A stretch of DNA of 64,000 nucleotides, taken from contig JAGAQJ010000037.1 in NCBI GenBank assembly GCA_017622845.1, forward strand, positions 1 to 64,000, written 5' to 3'. Origin of the DNA: Lachnospiraceae bacterium. GTDB lineage: Bacteria; Bacillota; Clostridia; Lachnospirales; Lachnospiraceae. The translations under genes were made by a program, and so were the position numbers. The stretch's first letter is position 1, and every line of letters starts with the position of its first letter. The notes under the pieces are model-generated. The model was not told the DNA's origin. It saw only the letters and a list, made by a program, of their open reading frames with translations, and made no database searches. Shown here piece after piece: positions 7,597 through 16,237 of this stretch.

Positions 7597-9246
7597 ATGG
7601 AGACTTGTTCGTTTTGCAGCAGTACTGATATTTATAAAAATGTAGAGGGAAAGTGTATTTGTAAAGAATGTTATAAAAGATTAAGTATGATGGAAGCTAG
7701 TGATGCTTCGTATGAAGAATGGGTGGTTTCAATAGAAAATTTTAATCAGCAGGAAAATGGGGTAGATATTGTTATTAATAGAATCCTCGCAGGAATAGAT
7801 GATGGGCTGCGCATTGATGAGCAAATAGAATTATTGTTAAATGAGCTAAAGGAAAATATTCATCTGCATTTAATATATTATAGTAGAAATGAAGTGTACA
7901 TTGCTGTCTTGACAATAAGAGAAACAATTAGACGTCTGCTGCTCAAGGATAAGTTGGACTGGAAAATTATAAATGATATATCAGCTACTAATTTATTGCT
8001 GAAAGTTACAAGTGATATATTAGAAGATGAATATGAAAATAACCCTATAGGGAGTTTGGAAAATGGAGCAAGCAATTTTATAACAGCAATATGTTTAGCA
8101 AGACGTTATAATCTTATTGAAGAAAATTGCAAGTTGACAGAATATAAGGATATTTCTTTAAAAGATATTTGTTACAGTGCAGTTGAGACAGAAGAAATAA
8201 ATCAATATTTTTCGAGATATTTATTAAATGGTAGTAGTGAGAAGGTAGAAGATTACATAATTAAAAATGAAAAGTTAAAAGATAAATTGGAGAAAGAAGG
8301 AAAGACGCCGGAATATATATTAAAAGATATAAGTGAACTGATAAAAAAAGAATTTGGATTTGAACTGGAAGATTGTAACAATATATGCACTCAGTTGATG
8401 AGATATGAGTTTCCGACAAAAAATGATTATGATAGTTATTTTAAAAGTGATAAGTTATTTGTAAATACTCCTTTGATTATTTTAAAAAAATCTCAATTAG
8501 AGCAAATATGCAGTCAAGAAAGTTTGGAAGCTATATTAAATACATTTTCAATAAATAGAAACATTTTTTCACATCAAAACAATAATGAATTAGAATTATT
8601 TAGCCTATACGAGAGTAATGAATTAATTGTTGTGGGGAATTTTGATTTTGCGCAAAATGTATATGTATTTGAAAAATTTATTTTGACTAAAGATTATATT
8701 GATATTTTTAAGAAAAGTAAGGAATTAGAAAAAAGTCTTACTAAAATTCAAAAGAAGATGTCAAAATATGTAGCCATAAGTGCCGCAGATTATTTATGCT
8801 CCAAAGGATATAAATTACCGATGGAAAAATATAACAGACAGATGATTCCACGAGCTGAAATTGATAAAATCAAAATAAATGGAAAACAACTATTGGCCGA
8901 TTGCGGAGATATAGATGTACTTGCAATAGATAGAGAAAAGAAAATAGTTTTTCTTTTTGAAATAAAGTATTATAAGCCTGCTATGTCATCGTATGAGATG
9001 TTATATAAAGACAAAAGCAGGATTGAGGAAGACGAAGTATTAAGAAAAATGCAGAAAAGGGAAGAAGTTGTTTTAGATAATATTGATGAAGTAGTTAAAT
9101 ATGTCTTAGAAAATTATGAATCTGGGTATAAGGTAAAATCGATACTTTTGACACCAAGAACTAATTATTATGCGATTAATGAAAAAAAGATAAATTATCT
9201 TACATGGGCAGAGTTTACGGATAAAGCAGGACGTAAAGAGTTATAG
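7597..9246 (+). CDS. Protein with N-terminal zinc ribbon and C-terminal PD-(D/E)XK nuclease-like domain
   Basis: 549 residues, ATG after TTGGAGGATATTTT. The N-terminus has a cysteine cluster (CSFC and CICKEC within residues 4-25) that could bind zinc. The middle is helical and charged with no recognised family. Near the C-terminus, GDIDVLAID is followed by FLFEIKYYK (Asp440, Glu455, Lys457), the pattern of the PD-(D/E)XK nuclease fold, close to NERD-type versions. No membrane segment. The gene is clearly richer in A+T than its neighbours and splits a two-component system from its transporter, so it was probably acquired. A defence or DNA-processing role is possible but unproven. Confidence 0.6.
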   Translation: METCSFCSSTDIYKNVEGKCICKECYKRLSMMEASDASYEEWVVSIENFNQQENGVDIVINRILAGIDDGLRIDEQIELLLNELKENIHLHLIYYSRNEVYIAVLTIRETIRRLLLKDKLDWKIINDISATNLLLKVTSDILEDEYENNPIGSLENGASNFITAICLARRYNLIEENCKLTEYKDISLKDICYSAVETEEINQYFSRYLLNGSSEKVEDYIIKNEKLKDKLEKEGKTPEYILKDISELIKKEFGFELEDCNNICTQLMRYEFPTKNDYDSYFKSDKLFVNTPLIILKKSQLEQICSQESLEAILNTFSINRNIFSHQNNNELELFSLYESNELIVVGNFDFAQNVYVFEKFILTKDYIDIFKKSKELEKSLTKIQKKMSKYVAISAADYLCSKGYKLPMEKYNRQMIPRAEIDKIKINGKQLLADCGDIDVLAIDREKKIVFLFEIKYYKPAMSSYEMLYKDKSRIEEDEVLRKMQKREEVVLDNIDEVVKYVLENYESGYKVKSILLTPRTNYYAINEKKINYLTWAEFTDKAGRKEL

Positions 9247-9600
9247 AGATTTGTTTAATATTGTTTGAAAATTTATATGGTATACCTTTATATAGTTAGG
9301 TACTGAAAGAGATAGTGTGTAAGTTGCCGACAACAAACTTTATTTATGCTATAAGGTGTGGTATTCTAAGAGAAAGGATTTATGAGTACAGAACTAATGG
9401 CGCCCGGAAAGAAGCAATGGGAAATTACAATTGGTTACATGAAAATACAGATTATCATAATATCCTTAGAAATGCCGAAAATAGGGATTTGCAGACTTAT
9501 GTAAGTTTATGTGAAGTCCCAAAAAGACTAATAAATCTTTCAAAACTGTAAGAATTGATTTTGCTATGGAAAGATTACAGAAAGAATAGTGTGTGATAAT
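9247..9600 (+). other. Intergenic stretch with a possible broken small ORF
   Basis: An AGAGAAAGGATTT site precedes ATGAGTACAGAAC (9382), but that frame closes after about 40 codons with a poor composition. A second frame over the same bases reads HENTDYHNILRNAENRDLQ and closes at 9551. This may be a frameshifted small gene. Nothing recognisable in the rest. Confidence 0.2.
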
Positions 9601-9641
9601 ATGTATGACGAGGAACGAAAAATCTTTGTCATACATTTTTT
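9601..9641 (+). terminator. Terminator
   Basis: ATGTATGAC (9601-9609) pairs with GTCATACAT (9628-9636), followed by TTTTT. It separates the inserted A+T-rich segment from the transporter genes. Nothing else is recognised between here and the ATPase start. Confidence 0.55.
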
Positions 9642-9775
9642 ATGCGCAGTTCCATGCAGAAGAAACATACCGCAGGAGCACGAGGCGCGCCGGGTAGTGG
9701 GTAAGGTCGTTCCCCCTGCTCGATTGTTAAGAGCGTTGAGAATTCTGCAGGAGCAGGGAAAGCAAGGAGGAGAAT

Positions 9776-10453
9776 ATGAATATTTTAAAGACAACAAACT
9801 TGAGAAAAATATACGGAAAAGGAGAAAATGAAGTCCATGCCTTAGACGGCGTCAGCCTTTCGGTCGAAAAGGGTGAGTTTATCGCAGTAGTAGGTACATC
9901 AGGAAGCGGAAAATCGACACTTTTACATATGCTTGGCGGATTGGACAGACCAACATCAGGAAACGTAGCAGTAGACGGGAAGGAAATCTTTTCCCTAAAA
10001 GATGAGGAGCTTACAATATTCCGCCGCAGGAAAATCGGCTTTATTTTTCAAAATTATAATCTGGTTCCGGTGTTGAATGTATATGAAAACATTGTCCTTC
10101 CGGTGCAGCTCGATGGTAATGAGCCGGATAGAGATTATATTGACAGTATCATAGAGACGCTTGGATTGACAGCCAAGCTTCAGAATCTGCCCAACAACCT
10201 GTCGGGAGGACAGCAGCAGCGTGTGGCGATTGCGCGTGCATTAGCTGCAAAACCGGCAATCATTCTGGCAGATGAGCCGACCGGAAATCTTGACAGCCGA
10301 ACGAGCCACGATGTCATGGGGCTTCTTAAAATTACCAGCCGTAAGTACGCCCAAACGATAGTGATGATTACGCACAATGAAGAAATTGCACAGCTTGCAG
10401 ACCGTATTATCCGCATTGAAGATGGACATATCGTAAACAGCCGAAAAGAATAA
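9776..10453 (+). CDS. ABC transporter ATP-binding protein (MacB/LolD type)
   Basis: 225 residues. Walker A is GTSGSGKST (about residue 40), the Q loop is [12 protein letters not shown], the signature is [15 protein letters not shown], and Walker B leads into ADEPTGNLD, which is typical of the MacB/LolD/FtsE group. AAGGAGGAGAAT precedes the ATG. The partner permease follows after 170 bp. With the upstream kinase and regulator it probably forms a sensing and export unit, for instance for antimicrobial peptides; the substrate is unknown. Confidence 0.93.
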   Translation: MNILKTTNLRKIYGKGENEVHALDGVSLSVEKGEFIAVVGTSGSGKSTLLHMLGGLDRPTSGNVAVDGKEIFSLKDEELTIFRRRKIGFIFQNYNLVPVLNVYENIVLPVQLDGNEPDRDYIDSIIETLGLTAKLQNLPNNLSGGQQQRVAIARALAAKPAIILADEPTGNLDSRTSHDVMGLLKITSRKYAQTIVMITHNEEIAQLADRIIRIEDGHIVNSRKE

Positions 10454-10463
10454 AAATATTGGA

Positions 10464-10600
10464 ATTTTGAACAGTCAAAAACACAAACCAGAAGTGAATT
10501 TTGAACTGTAAAAAACATGAACGCTAAGTCGATTTTGAATAGATAAAAAGAATATGGACTTAAGCCGGTCTTGAAAAGGACAAATTTGATAGGTATAAGT
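10464..10600 (+). repeat. Imperfect tandem repeats, four units of 34-36 bp, in the ATPase-permease gap
   Basis: The phrase ATTTTGAACAGTCAAAAA (from 10464) recurs as ATTTTGAACTGTAAAAAA (10498), ATTTTGAATAGATAAAAA (10532) and TCTTGAAAAGGACAAA (about 10569). The first three are spaced exactly 34 bp. Each unit then carries ACA/ATG and a purine-rich tail. They fill most of the gap between the two transporter genes, and their decay increases toward the permease. They might be regulator binding sites or mRNA elements; alternatively they are a degenerating duplication. Confidence 0.6.
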
Positions 10601-10622
10601 TTTGATAAAGGAGCTATGGATT

Positions 10623-13271
10623 ATGAAGGTTGCAAACAGAAAATGTATACGAAGATTGAGCTTCCGGACAATGAGAAACGCAAAGCTCAAAAATTTTGTC
10701 GCAATTGCGGCGATTATGCTTACGACAATATTGTTTACATCACTCTTTACAGTTGCCATGTCAATCGTATATGGTTTTGAACAGTCAACATTCCGGCAGG
10801 TAGGGGGATATTCTCATGCCGGGTTCAAATATTTGACATATGAACAGGTGGAGGAGTTAAAAGAAGATCCTCTGATTAAGGAATATGGAGTCAGGTACAT
10901 TGTCGGAATGCCGACAAAGGAGCCATTTCACAAAAGCCATGTTGAGGTAAGCTACTGTGATGCTAATGTAGCAAAATGGATGTTTTGTGAGCCGATAGAG
11001 GGCAGACTTCCTATGGAAGGAACAAATGAGGCTGCAACCGATTTGAAAGTGCTGGAATTGCTGGGAGTGACACCGGAAATCGGTACAGAATTTACGATTA
11101 CAATTACTGCCGGAAAACAGGAGGTGAGCGAGACTTTTACGCTGTGCGGCTGGTGGGAATATGATGAAGCAGTCACAGCAAATCATATTCTGGTACCTGA
11201 AAGCCGGGCAAAAGAGATTACCAGCCGGTTTGATGCTGAAAATCTGGATAGCATTACAGGAACCTATCAACTTGATGTCATGTACAGCAATTCCCGACAT
11301 ATTGAACAAAATAATATCGCTGTATTGGAAAGACACGGGTATCAGAGCGAGGACAGAATGGCAGATAATTATATTGCGTATGGGGTGAACTGGGCATACA
11401 TGTCGGCACAGCTTGATGAAAACCTTGACCCGATGACAATATTATCTGTCTGCAGTATGTTACTTTTGATTATCGCTACCGGATATCTGATTATATACAA
11501 TGTATTTCAGATATCCGTATCAAATGATATCCGCTTTTACGGCATGCTCAAGACAATCGGGACAACAGGAAGACAGATTAAGCGGATATTGTATATTCAG
11601 GCATTCTGCTTATCGGCAGTAGGAATACCGCTTGGACTTGCTGCAGGCTATGGCGTTGGTTCCATTATAACATCAATCGTATTGAAGCAGCTTAACAGTG
11701 TGGGTGAGGACACACTTTCCACAAGTCCGCTTATCTTTGTGTTTTCCGCAGTATTTGCCCTGTTTACCGTTATTATTTCCTGCCGCAGACCGGGAAAGTG
11801 CGCTGCAAGGGTTTCACCGATAGAGGCGCTTCGCTATACTGAGGGTGAGGATATTAAGAGGACGGTCAAAAAGTCAGGAAAAGGAGCTTCCATATGGAGA
11901 ATGGCATGGGCAAACCTCGGCAGAAGCCGCAGCAAAACAGCAGTGACAGTGATTTCGCTTTCCCTTGCTGTAGTGCTCTTAAACCTCACAGTAACCTTTA
12001 CGAATGGTTTTGATATGGAGAAATATGTAAGTCTGAACATAGCGACAGATTATTTAGTGGCAAACGGTTCTCATCTTGAAACGAACGGAATCATGTGGAA
12101 TAAGGACATCGCAGTGAGCGAAGATGTAATTGCGCAGATTAATATGCAGGAGGGAATTGCAGACAGCGGCAGAGCTTATGGTCTTTGCAGCTCCGCATGC
12201 GAATTTGTGTCAGAGGATTGGTACCGTAAGCAGTATGCCCGATGGACCCCGGAAGATCAGTTGGACATTTTGGCAGACAGAGCTGTAAAGGAAAACGGAT
12301 TTATTATGGACAGAGTACAGCTCTATGGCATGGAAGATTTCTGCCTGGACCATCTGACCGTGCTTGAGGGAGACTTGGAAAAGCTTCATAATGGAGGAAA
12401 ATATGTTGCGGCGGTATATATGTGTGATGACTATGGCAAACCGGAAGCAGACAGTCATTGGGCAAAGCTTGGAGACAAGGTAACGATTCGTTATATAGAT
12501 AAATGGGAATATTATGGTCTTGAAACGGGAGAGATTTTTGAGGAAGCTCCGGAAGATGAGACGTATCAGGAGAGGCCTTTGGTATATCATGATGAGGTGT
12601 ATGAGGTGGCAGCGCTTGTGGACGTTCCGAATGCATTGAGTTACCGGTATTGGGGGGCGGATCAGTTCGTGATGAATGCAGCTAATTTTTGTGAAGCAAC
12701 GGGAACCTCCTCAGTTATGTACTATGCATATGATATGGATCAGTCCAATCCGGAATATTTTGAAAACATGGAAAGCTTTCTTGAGAATTATACGGAAAAT
12801 ATTAATGCAGAATATGGCTACGAAAGCCGTAAAACAACAGAAGCAGAATTTGAATCTCTCAGAAATATGTTTGGAATTGTAGGCGGAGCACTTAGTTTCA
12901 TTGTTGCATTGGTAGGAATTCTGAATTTTATGAATGCAATTGTCACCGGAATCCTCACCAGAAAGCGTGAGCTGGCAGTCCTGCAGGCAGTGGGAATGAC
13001 GGGCGGACAGCTTAAGCAGATGCTTATGCTGGAAGGCATGTACGAAGCACTTGGAGCAGTTGCAGCAGCGTTGATACTTACACTTTTAACAGTGCCTTTT
13101 GCCAAGAACATATTAAATGGCATGTTTTGGTTCTTTTCCTATAGATTTACGATAATTCCTATTTTTCTTATTGCCCCTGTCTTTGCGGCACTTGGAATGT
13201 TGATTCCGTATATTGCTTATCGGTCTATGGTTAAAAAGTCAGTAGTAGAGCGGCTTCGTGAAGCTGAATAA
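10623..13271 (+). CDS. ABC transporter permease with two FtsX domains
   Basis: About 882 residues from the ATG at 10623, chosen because AAGGAG lies 9 bases upstream; an in-frame TTG at 10602 is an alternative. A first membrane helix near residues 28-50 is followed by an extracellular region of about 200 residues, then three helices (first FtsX domain, around SMLLLIIATGYLIIYNV). A second copy follows: a helix near SKTAVTVISLSLAVVLLN, an external region of about 330 residues, and three C-terminal helices. The double FtsX arrangement fits a MacB/LolCE-like mechanotransmission exporter in which one chain supplies both halves. Confidence 0.9.
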   Translation: MKVANRKCIRRLSFRTMRNAKLKNFVAIAAIMLTTILFTSLFTVAMSIVYGFEQSTFRQVGGYSHAGFKYLTYEQVEELKEDPLIKEYGVRYIVGMPTKEPFHKSHVEVSYCDANVAKWMFCEPIEGRLPMEGTNEAATDLKVLELLGVTPEIGTEFTITITAGKQEVSETFTLCGWWEYDEAVTANHILVPESRAKEITSRFDAENLDSITGTYQLDVMYSNSRHIEQNNIAVLERHGYQSEDRMADNYIAYGVNWAYMSAQLDENLDPMTILSVCSMLLLIIATGYLIIYNVFQISVSNDIRFYGMLKTIGTTGRQIKRILYIQAFCLSAVGIPLGLAAGYGVGSIITSIVLKQLNSVGEDTLSTSPLIFVFSAVFALFTVIISCRRPGKCAARVSPIEALRYTEGEDIKRTVKKSGKGASIWRMAWANLGRSRSKTAVTVISLSLAVVLLNLTVTFTNGFDMEKYVSLNIATDYLVANGSHLETNGIMWNKDIAVSEDVIAQINMQEGIADSGRAYGLCSSACEFVSEDWYRKQYARWTPEDQLDILADRAVKENGFIMDRVQLYGMEDFCLDHLTVLEGDLEKLHNGGKYVAAVYMCDDYGKPEADSHWAKLGDKVTIRYIDKWEYYGLETGEIFEEAPEDETYQERPLVYHDEVYEVAALVDVPNALSYRYWGADQFVMNAANFCEATGTSSVMYYAYDMDQSNPEYFENMESFLENYTENINAEYGYESRKTTEAEFESLRNMFGIVGGALSFIVALVGILNFMNAIVTGILTRKRELAVLQAVGMTGGQLKQMLMLEGMYEALGAVAAALILTLLTVPFAKNILNGMFWFFSYRFTIIPIFLIAPVFAALGMLIPYIAYRSMVKKSVVERLREAE

Positions 13272-13281
13272 AAAGAAGGAA

Positions 13282-13316
13282 ATTGTGGCGGCTTACTCCC
13301 GGTAAGTCACCACAAT
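13282..13316. terminator. Convergent hairpin overlapping the antiporter stop codon
   Basis: ATTGTGG (13282-13288) pairs with CCACAAT (13310-13316), and an inner stem CTTAC-TCCCG-GTAAG completes the hairpin. The antiporter's last codons lie within it. T-rich sequence follows on the minus strand and ATCGTTTTC on the plus strand, so it can serve both converging genes. Confidence 0.6.
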
Positions 13317-14885
13317 ATCGTTTTCAAGTATTTGTGTTTTGCCATCGGGAATCAGTGTTTCATCTCCTCGGATAATCATGGCAATCAGCTCATTTGATGC
13401 AAGATTCAGCTCGGAGATGGCGTGATTGCACCACACATGGCTGCTGTCTATGCAGGTTTCTGTGAGCTGTTCATTATCTGCCGGCTCATACGCCGGAACA
13501 CTTAGGATTACGTTATCTCCGGCTAAAATTCTTGTATCTCCTTTTGTAATGATAGTTTCATTCTTTCTTTTTATCATGATGGCAAGAGAACCTGTCGGAA
13601 AATTAACTTCTTTCACGAGTTTGTTTTCCCAATTATGCCCTTGCGGTATGAACATACGCATCAGGGTGATAGCAGAATCCTCCTGATAATCGTTGAAGGT
13701 TTTTCTGACATCGGCGTTTTCATCAATCATATCAAGCTTATCAGCTATCTTTGGAAGCAGTGTTCCCTGTATGGAAACAGAAAAGAGTGATACCATAAAA
13801 ACGATATGGAACAAATTGTGCGGCATGACGATACCGCCTGCCACAGCCATAATTGCAAACACGGAGGAGGAGGCTCCTCTAAGCCCTGCCCATGACACCA
13901 AAAGGCACTGCCTGACGGAGCAGTGAAAAGGCTTCAGCAGCGCAAACACTGCAACGGGTCTTGCAATCAGTGTGAGGATTAAGGTAATGACAACTGCGGT
14001 GACAAGACCTTCGGGCATTTCATGAGGAAGCGTCAAAAGTCCCAACAGAAAGAAAATCAATATCTGTGCAAGCGAGGTGACACCATCAAAGAATGGGATT
14101 AGAGTCGCTTTATTTTTGATAGGGCTGTTACCTATGATAATTCCCATGATATATACGCTTAGATATGCATTTCCGCCGAAAATCTGAGATAAACCGTAAC
14201 AGATTAGAACCATGGCAATCATGAAAATGGTATCAAGACCATCAGAGATAAGTGATGTTTTAGACATCAGCCGTATTGTCAGCAGAGCAAAAGCCACACC
14301 GACCAGCACGCCGACGACAAGCTGCAGGAAAATTTGCTGAATGATATGTTCTGTTCCGCCGGAGTTTATCATACCCATCGCTATAAAAGTAAGCATATAT
14401 GCCATGGGATCGTTACTTCCGCTTTCCATCTCCAACAATGATGCAGTGTTGTCCTTCAGATTCAGCTTTTTCTGACGCAGTATGGCGAACACGCTGGCTG
14501 CGTCCGTAGAACCAAGTACAGCGCCGACTAAAAAGCTTTCAGCCCAGGAATAACCCAGAAGCAGTCTGACAAACAGAGCAGTGACAACAGCAGTAACGGC
14601 TACGCCGATTGTGGATAAAAGAATCGATTTTACAGCAACATTTTTTGCCGCCTTCCATTTCAGGTTGAAGCCGCCGTAAAACATAATGAAAAGCAGTGCA
14701 ATGGAACAAATATTTTCCGCAAGTCTGTAGTCATCAAACGGAATCTTAAGAATACCGTCGCTTCCAAAGAGCATTCCGATAAACATAAACAAAATCAGTG
14801 CCGGCATTCCGAATTTTCCGGAAAATTTTTCAGCGAGTACGCAAAGCAATATCACGATTGCAACAAGTAGTAAGGTAACAGTCAT
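13293..14885 (-). CDS. Potassium/proton antiporter (CPA1, NhaP2/CvrA type)
   Basis: 530 residues when started at the ATG at 14885, which has AGGAAGGAGCATTT before it; the longer frame to 15068 has no such site. About 12 membrane helices fill the first 390 residues, including the exchanger motifs GSTDAASVFAIL and ESGSNDPMAY, whose Asp and Asn-Asp residues carry the ion. The soluble C-terminus (about 400-530) has two TrkA-C-like subdomains (VNFPTGSLAIMIKR and ELNLASNELIAMIIRG) that may sense nucleotides. Two tiny membrane-protein genes lie upstream on the same strand. Confidence 0.9.
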   Translation of the reverse strand: MTVTLLLVAIVILLCVLAEKFSGKFGMPALILFMFIGMLFGSDGILKIPFDDYRLAENICSIALLFIMFYGGFNLKWKAAKNVAVKSILLSTIGVAVTAVVTALFVRLLLGYSWAESFLVGAVLGSTDAASVFAILRQKKLNLKDNTASLLEMESGSNDPMAYMLTFIAMGMINSGGTEHIIQQIFLQLVVGVLVGVAFALLTIRLMSKTSLISDGLDTIFMIAMVLICYGLSQIFGGNAYLSVYIMGIIIGNSPIKNKATLIPFFDGVTSLAQILIFFLLGLLTLPHEMPEGLVTAVVITLILTLIARPVAVFALLKPFHCSVRQCLLVSWAGLRGASSSVFAIMAVAGGIVMPHNLFHIVFMVSLFSVSIQGTLLPKIADKLDMIDENADVRKTFNDYQEDSAITLMRMFIPQGHNWENKLVKEVNFPTGSLAIMIKRKNETIITKGDTRILAGDNVILSVPAYEPADNEQLTETCIDSSHVWCNHAISELNLASNELIAMIIRGDETLIPDGKTQILENDIVVTYRE

Positions 14886-15192
14886 AAATGCTCCTTCCTT
14901 TATATGAGTGTGCTTCCGGCTGATTCCCCGTCGGAAGTAAATAGTAATTTTATCATGCATCAAAGGGACATTTGGCATATGGAAATGTATTCTATAAATA
15001 ATAGTACTGTTTATTGGAAAAATATGCAAGCCCTTGTTGCATTCAGCCTTTGCAGTATCTAAATACACAGAATCCGCAGCAGAGCGCGGACTCTGCGTTC
15101 AAGCAGCTTATGATATCAAGAACTTCGTTCCTGATTGCCGCTTACTGACCGTGATGGGCAGATTTCGTCTGTTCCCATTCGCGAATGTTCAA
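14886..15192 (-). other. Intergenic region between the small membrane proteins and the antiporter
   Basis: No gene is supported. Near 15154-15178 the sequence ATGGGCAGATTTCGTCTGTTCCCAT folds into a hairpin just after the small ORF pair on the minus strand; no long U run follows, so it may be a weak terminator or processing site. A second short palindrome (TCCGC...GCGGA) lies near 15072-15090. The rest is featureless. Confidence 0.35.
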
Positions 15193-15336
15193 TTAATCAT
15201 AGATTGATGCATGATATTTTACCTTTCTGTAAAGCTTGTAGAAAATCATTACAAAGAGCGATATGATAATATAAAGCGTCGAAAGTGCACCTGCCGCACC
15301 TCCTATAAATATTAAGAGCCATAAAAATATATTCAT
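15193..15336 (-). CDS. 47-residue membrane protein
   Basis: Reads MNIFLWLLIFIGGAAGALST and ends KVKYHASIYD: two-thirds hydrophobic, one or two helices and a basic, tyrosine-rich tail. It starts 2 bp after the stop of the preceding small ORF, whose last bases (AAAGGAAGTAATTAATT) supply a ribosome binding site. Too short for ordinary gene calling. I do not recognise a family. Tight pairing with another tiny membrane protein and position upstream of an ion antiporter suggest a transporter accessory subunit, by inference only. Confidence 0.5.
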   Translation of the reverse strand: MNIFLWLLIFIGGAAGALSTLYIIISLFVMIFYKLYRKVKYHASIYD

Positions 15337-15338
15337 AA

Positions 15339-15485
15339 TTAATTACTTCCTTTCTCTGTCTGATTTGGTTCGGTCTGTTCCTTCTTCGTTTTAGAGGACG
15401 AACCACCCACTTCATAAATGCAGGTAAAAATTCCTGCACCGATGGCAATAACGACCATAATTCCAAATATGATATTTTCAAACAT
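15339..15485 (-). CDS. 48-residue single-pass membrane protein
   Basis: Begins MFENIIFGIMVVIAIGAGIF and continues TCIYEVGGSS, then a charged, Lys/Gln/Thr-rich tail ending EKGSN. A good site (TGGAGGACTATT) precedes the ATG. Predicted topology is one helix with a short hydrophilic C-terminus. It forms a two-gene unit with the next ORF (2-bp gap). Function unknown; not a recognisable KdpF. Confidence 0.5.
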   Translation of the reverse strand: MFENIIFGIMVVIAIGAGIFTCIYEVGGSSSKTKKEQTEPNQTEKGSN

Positions 15486-15636
15486 AATAGTCCTCCACTG
15501 ATCAAACATCATGTTTCATGTTTTTCAGGCATGTATGAAACCTGCTTTCAAGCAGATATTTCTGATGAGGTGCCGGACAGGCACGCAAAAAAGACGCCTT
15601 CCAATGAGCGTTTCCAATCAAAATACAATTTGAAAA

Positions 15637-16044
15637 TTATGACTTTTTACCGTCATTTTGATGGATATAGTTCAGAGTTCTTTGACGATACTGATTATCA
15701 GATGCATCAGTACACAGAAAAGAATTGCGCAGCGAAAGTAAAAACAAATAGGTTGCAGTGAAAAATAAGGCAGTGATCAAAAGCTGGCTGATTCTGATGC
15801 CTGATGCCGTGCGGACTGACGGTCTGGAGAGAAGAAAATTCTCAATAAGCTTCAGAGAATTTTTTTCGTAAAAGATATGTGTGTCAAGTGCGCTGCTTAC
15901 AGACTGCAGAACGGCAGTGTCAGCTTTGTCAGAAGCATACGAAAAAGAGGAATTTGTATGCGGCTCTCCGCAAAAAATTCCTAATACAAGCATGGATACA
16001 GTTAAAAGAATACAGAAAAATCTGCTATGTACCGTATGTTTCAT
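15637..16044 (-). CDS. Hypothetical protein with two membrane helices
   Basis: About 135 residues from the ATG at 16044 (GAGG site just upstream); the frame stays open to 16131. The first helix (FFCILLTVSMLVLGIFCG) resembles a signal anchor. A polar segment of about 55 residues follows, then a second helix (LLITALFFTATYLFLLSLR) and a polar tail. No family recognised. It is transcribed away from the glycogen debranching gene. Confidence 0.5.
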   Translation of the reverse strand: MKHTVHSRFFCILLTVSMLVLGIFCGEPHTNSSFSYASDKADTAVLQSVSSALDTHIFYEKNSLKLIENFLLSRPSVRTASGIRISQLLITALFFTATYLFLLSLRNSFLCTDASDNQYRQRTLNYIHQNDGKKS

Positions 16045-16237
16045 AAATGCCTCATTTCCATAGTAGAAAGAATGCTGATAATAGTATCCTTCTTCGTCCG
16101 TAAATATACCATATATGAAGGATATATTCAAGTAAAATCTTATTGTTGCTTGTTATCTAAGATGATTTATGATAAAATAATTAACGAAAATAAGCGAAAA
16201 TTTCTATTCTGCCGGAATAGAGTATAGGAGGGGTTCC

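Noticed and set aside
9589..9831. 80-residue plus-strand ORF before the ABC ATPase
   Set aside because: It runs through a terminator hairpin and overlaps the ATPase start in another frame; composition does not look coding.
15531..15761. 76-residue plus-strand ORF opposite the two-helix hypothetical protein
   Set aside because: It overlaps the minus-strand gene end, lacks a ribosome binding site and has no hydrophobic or domain pattern.
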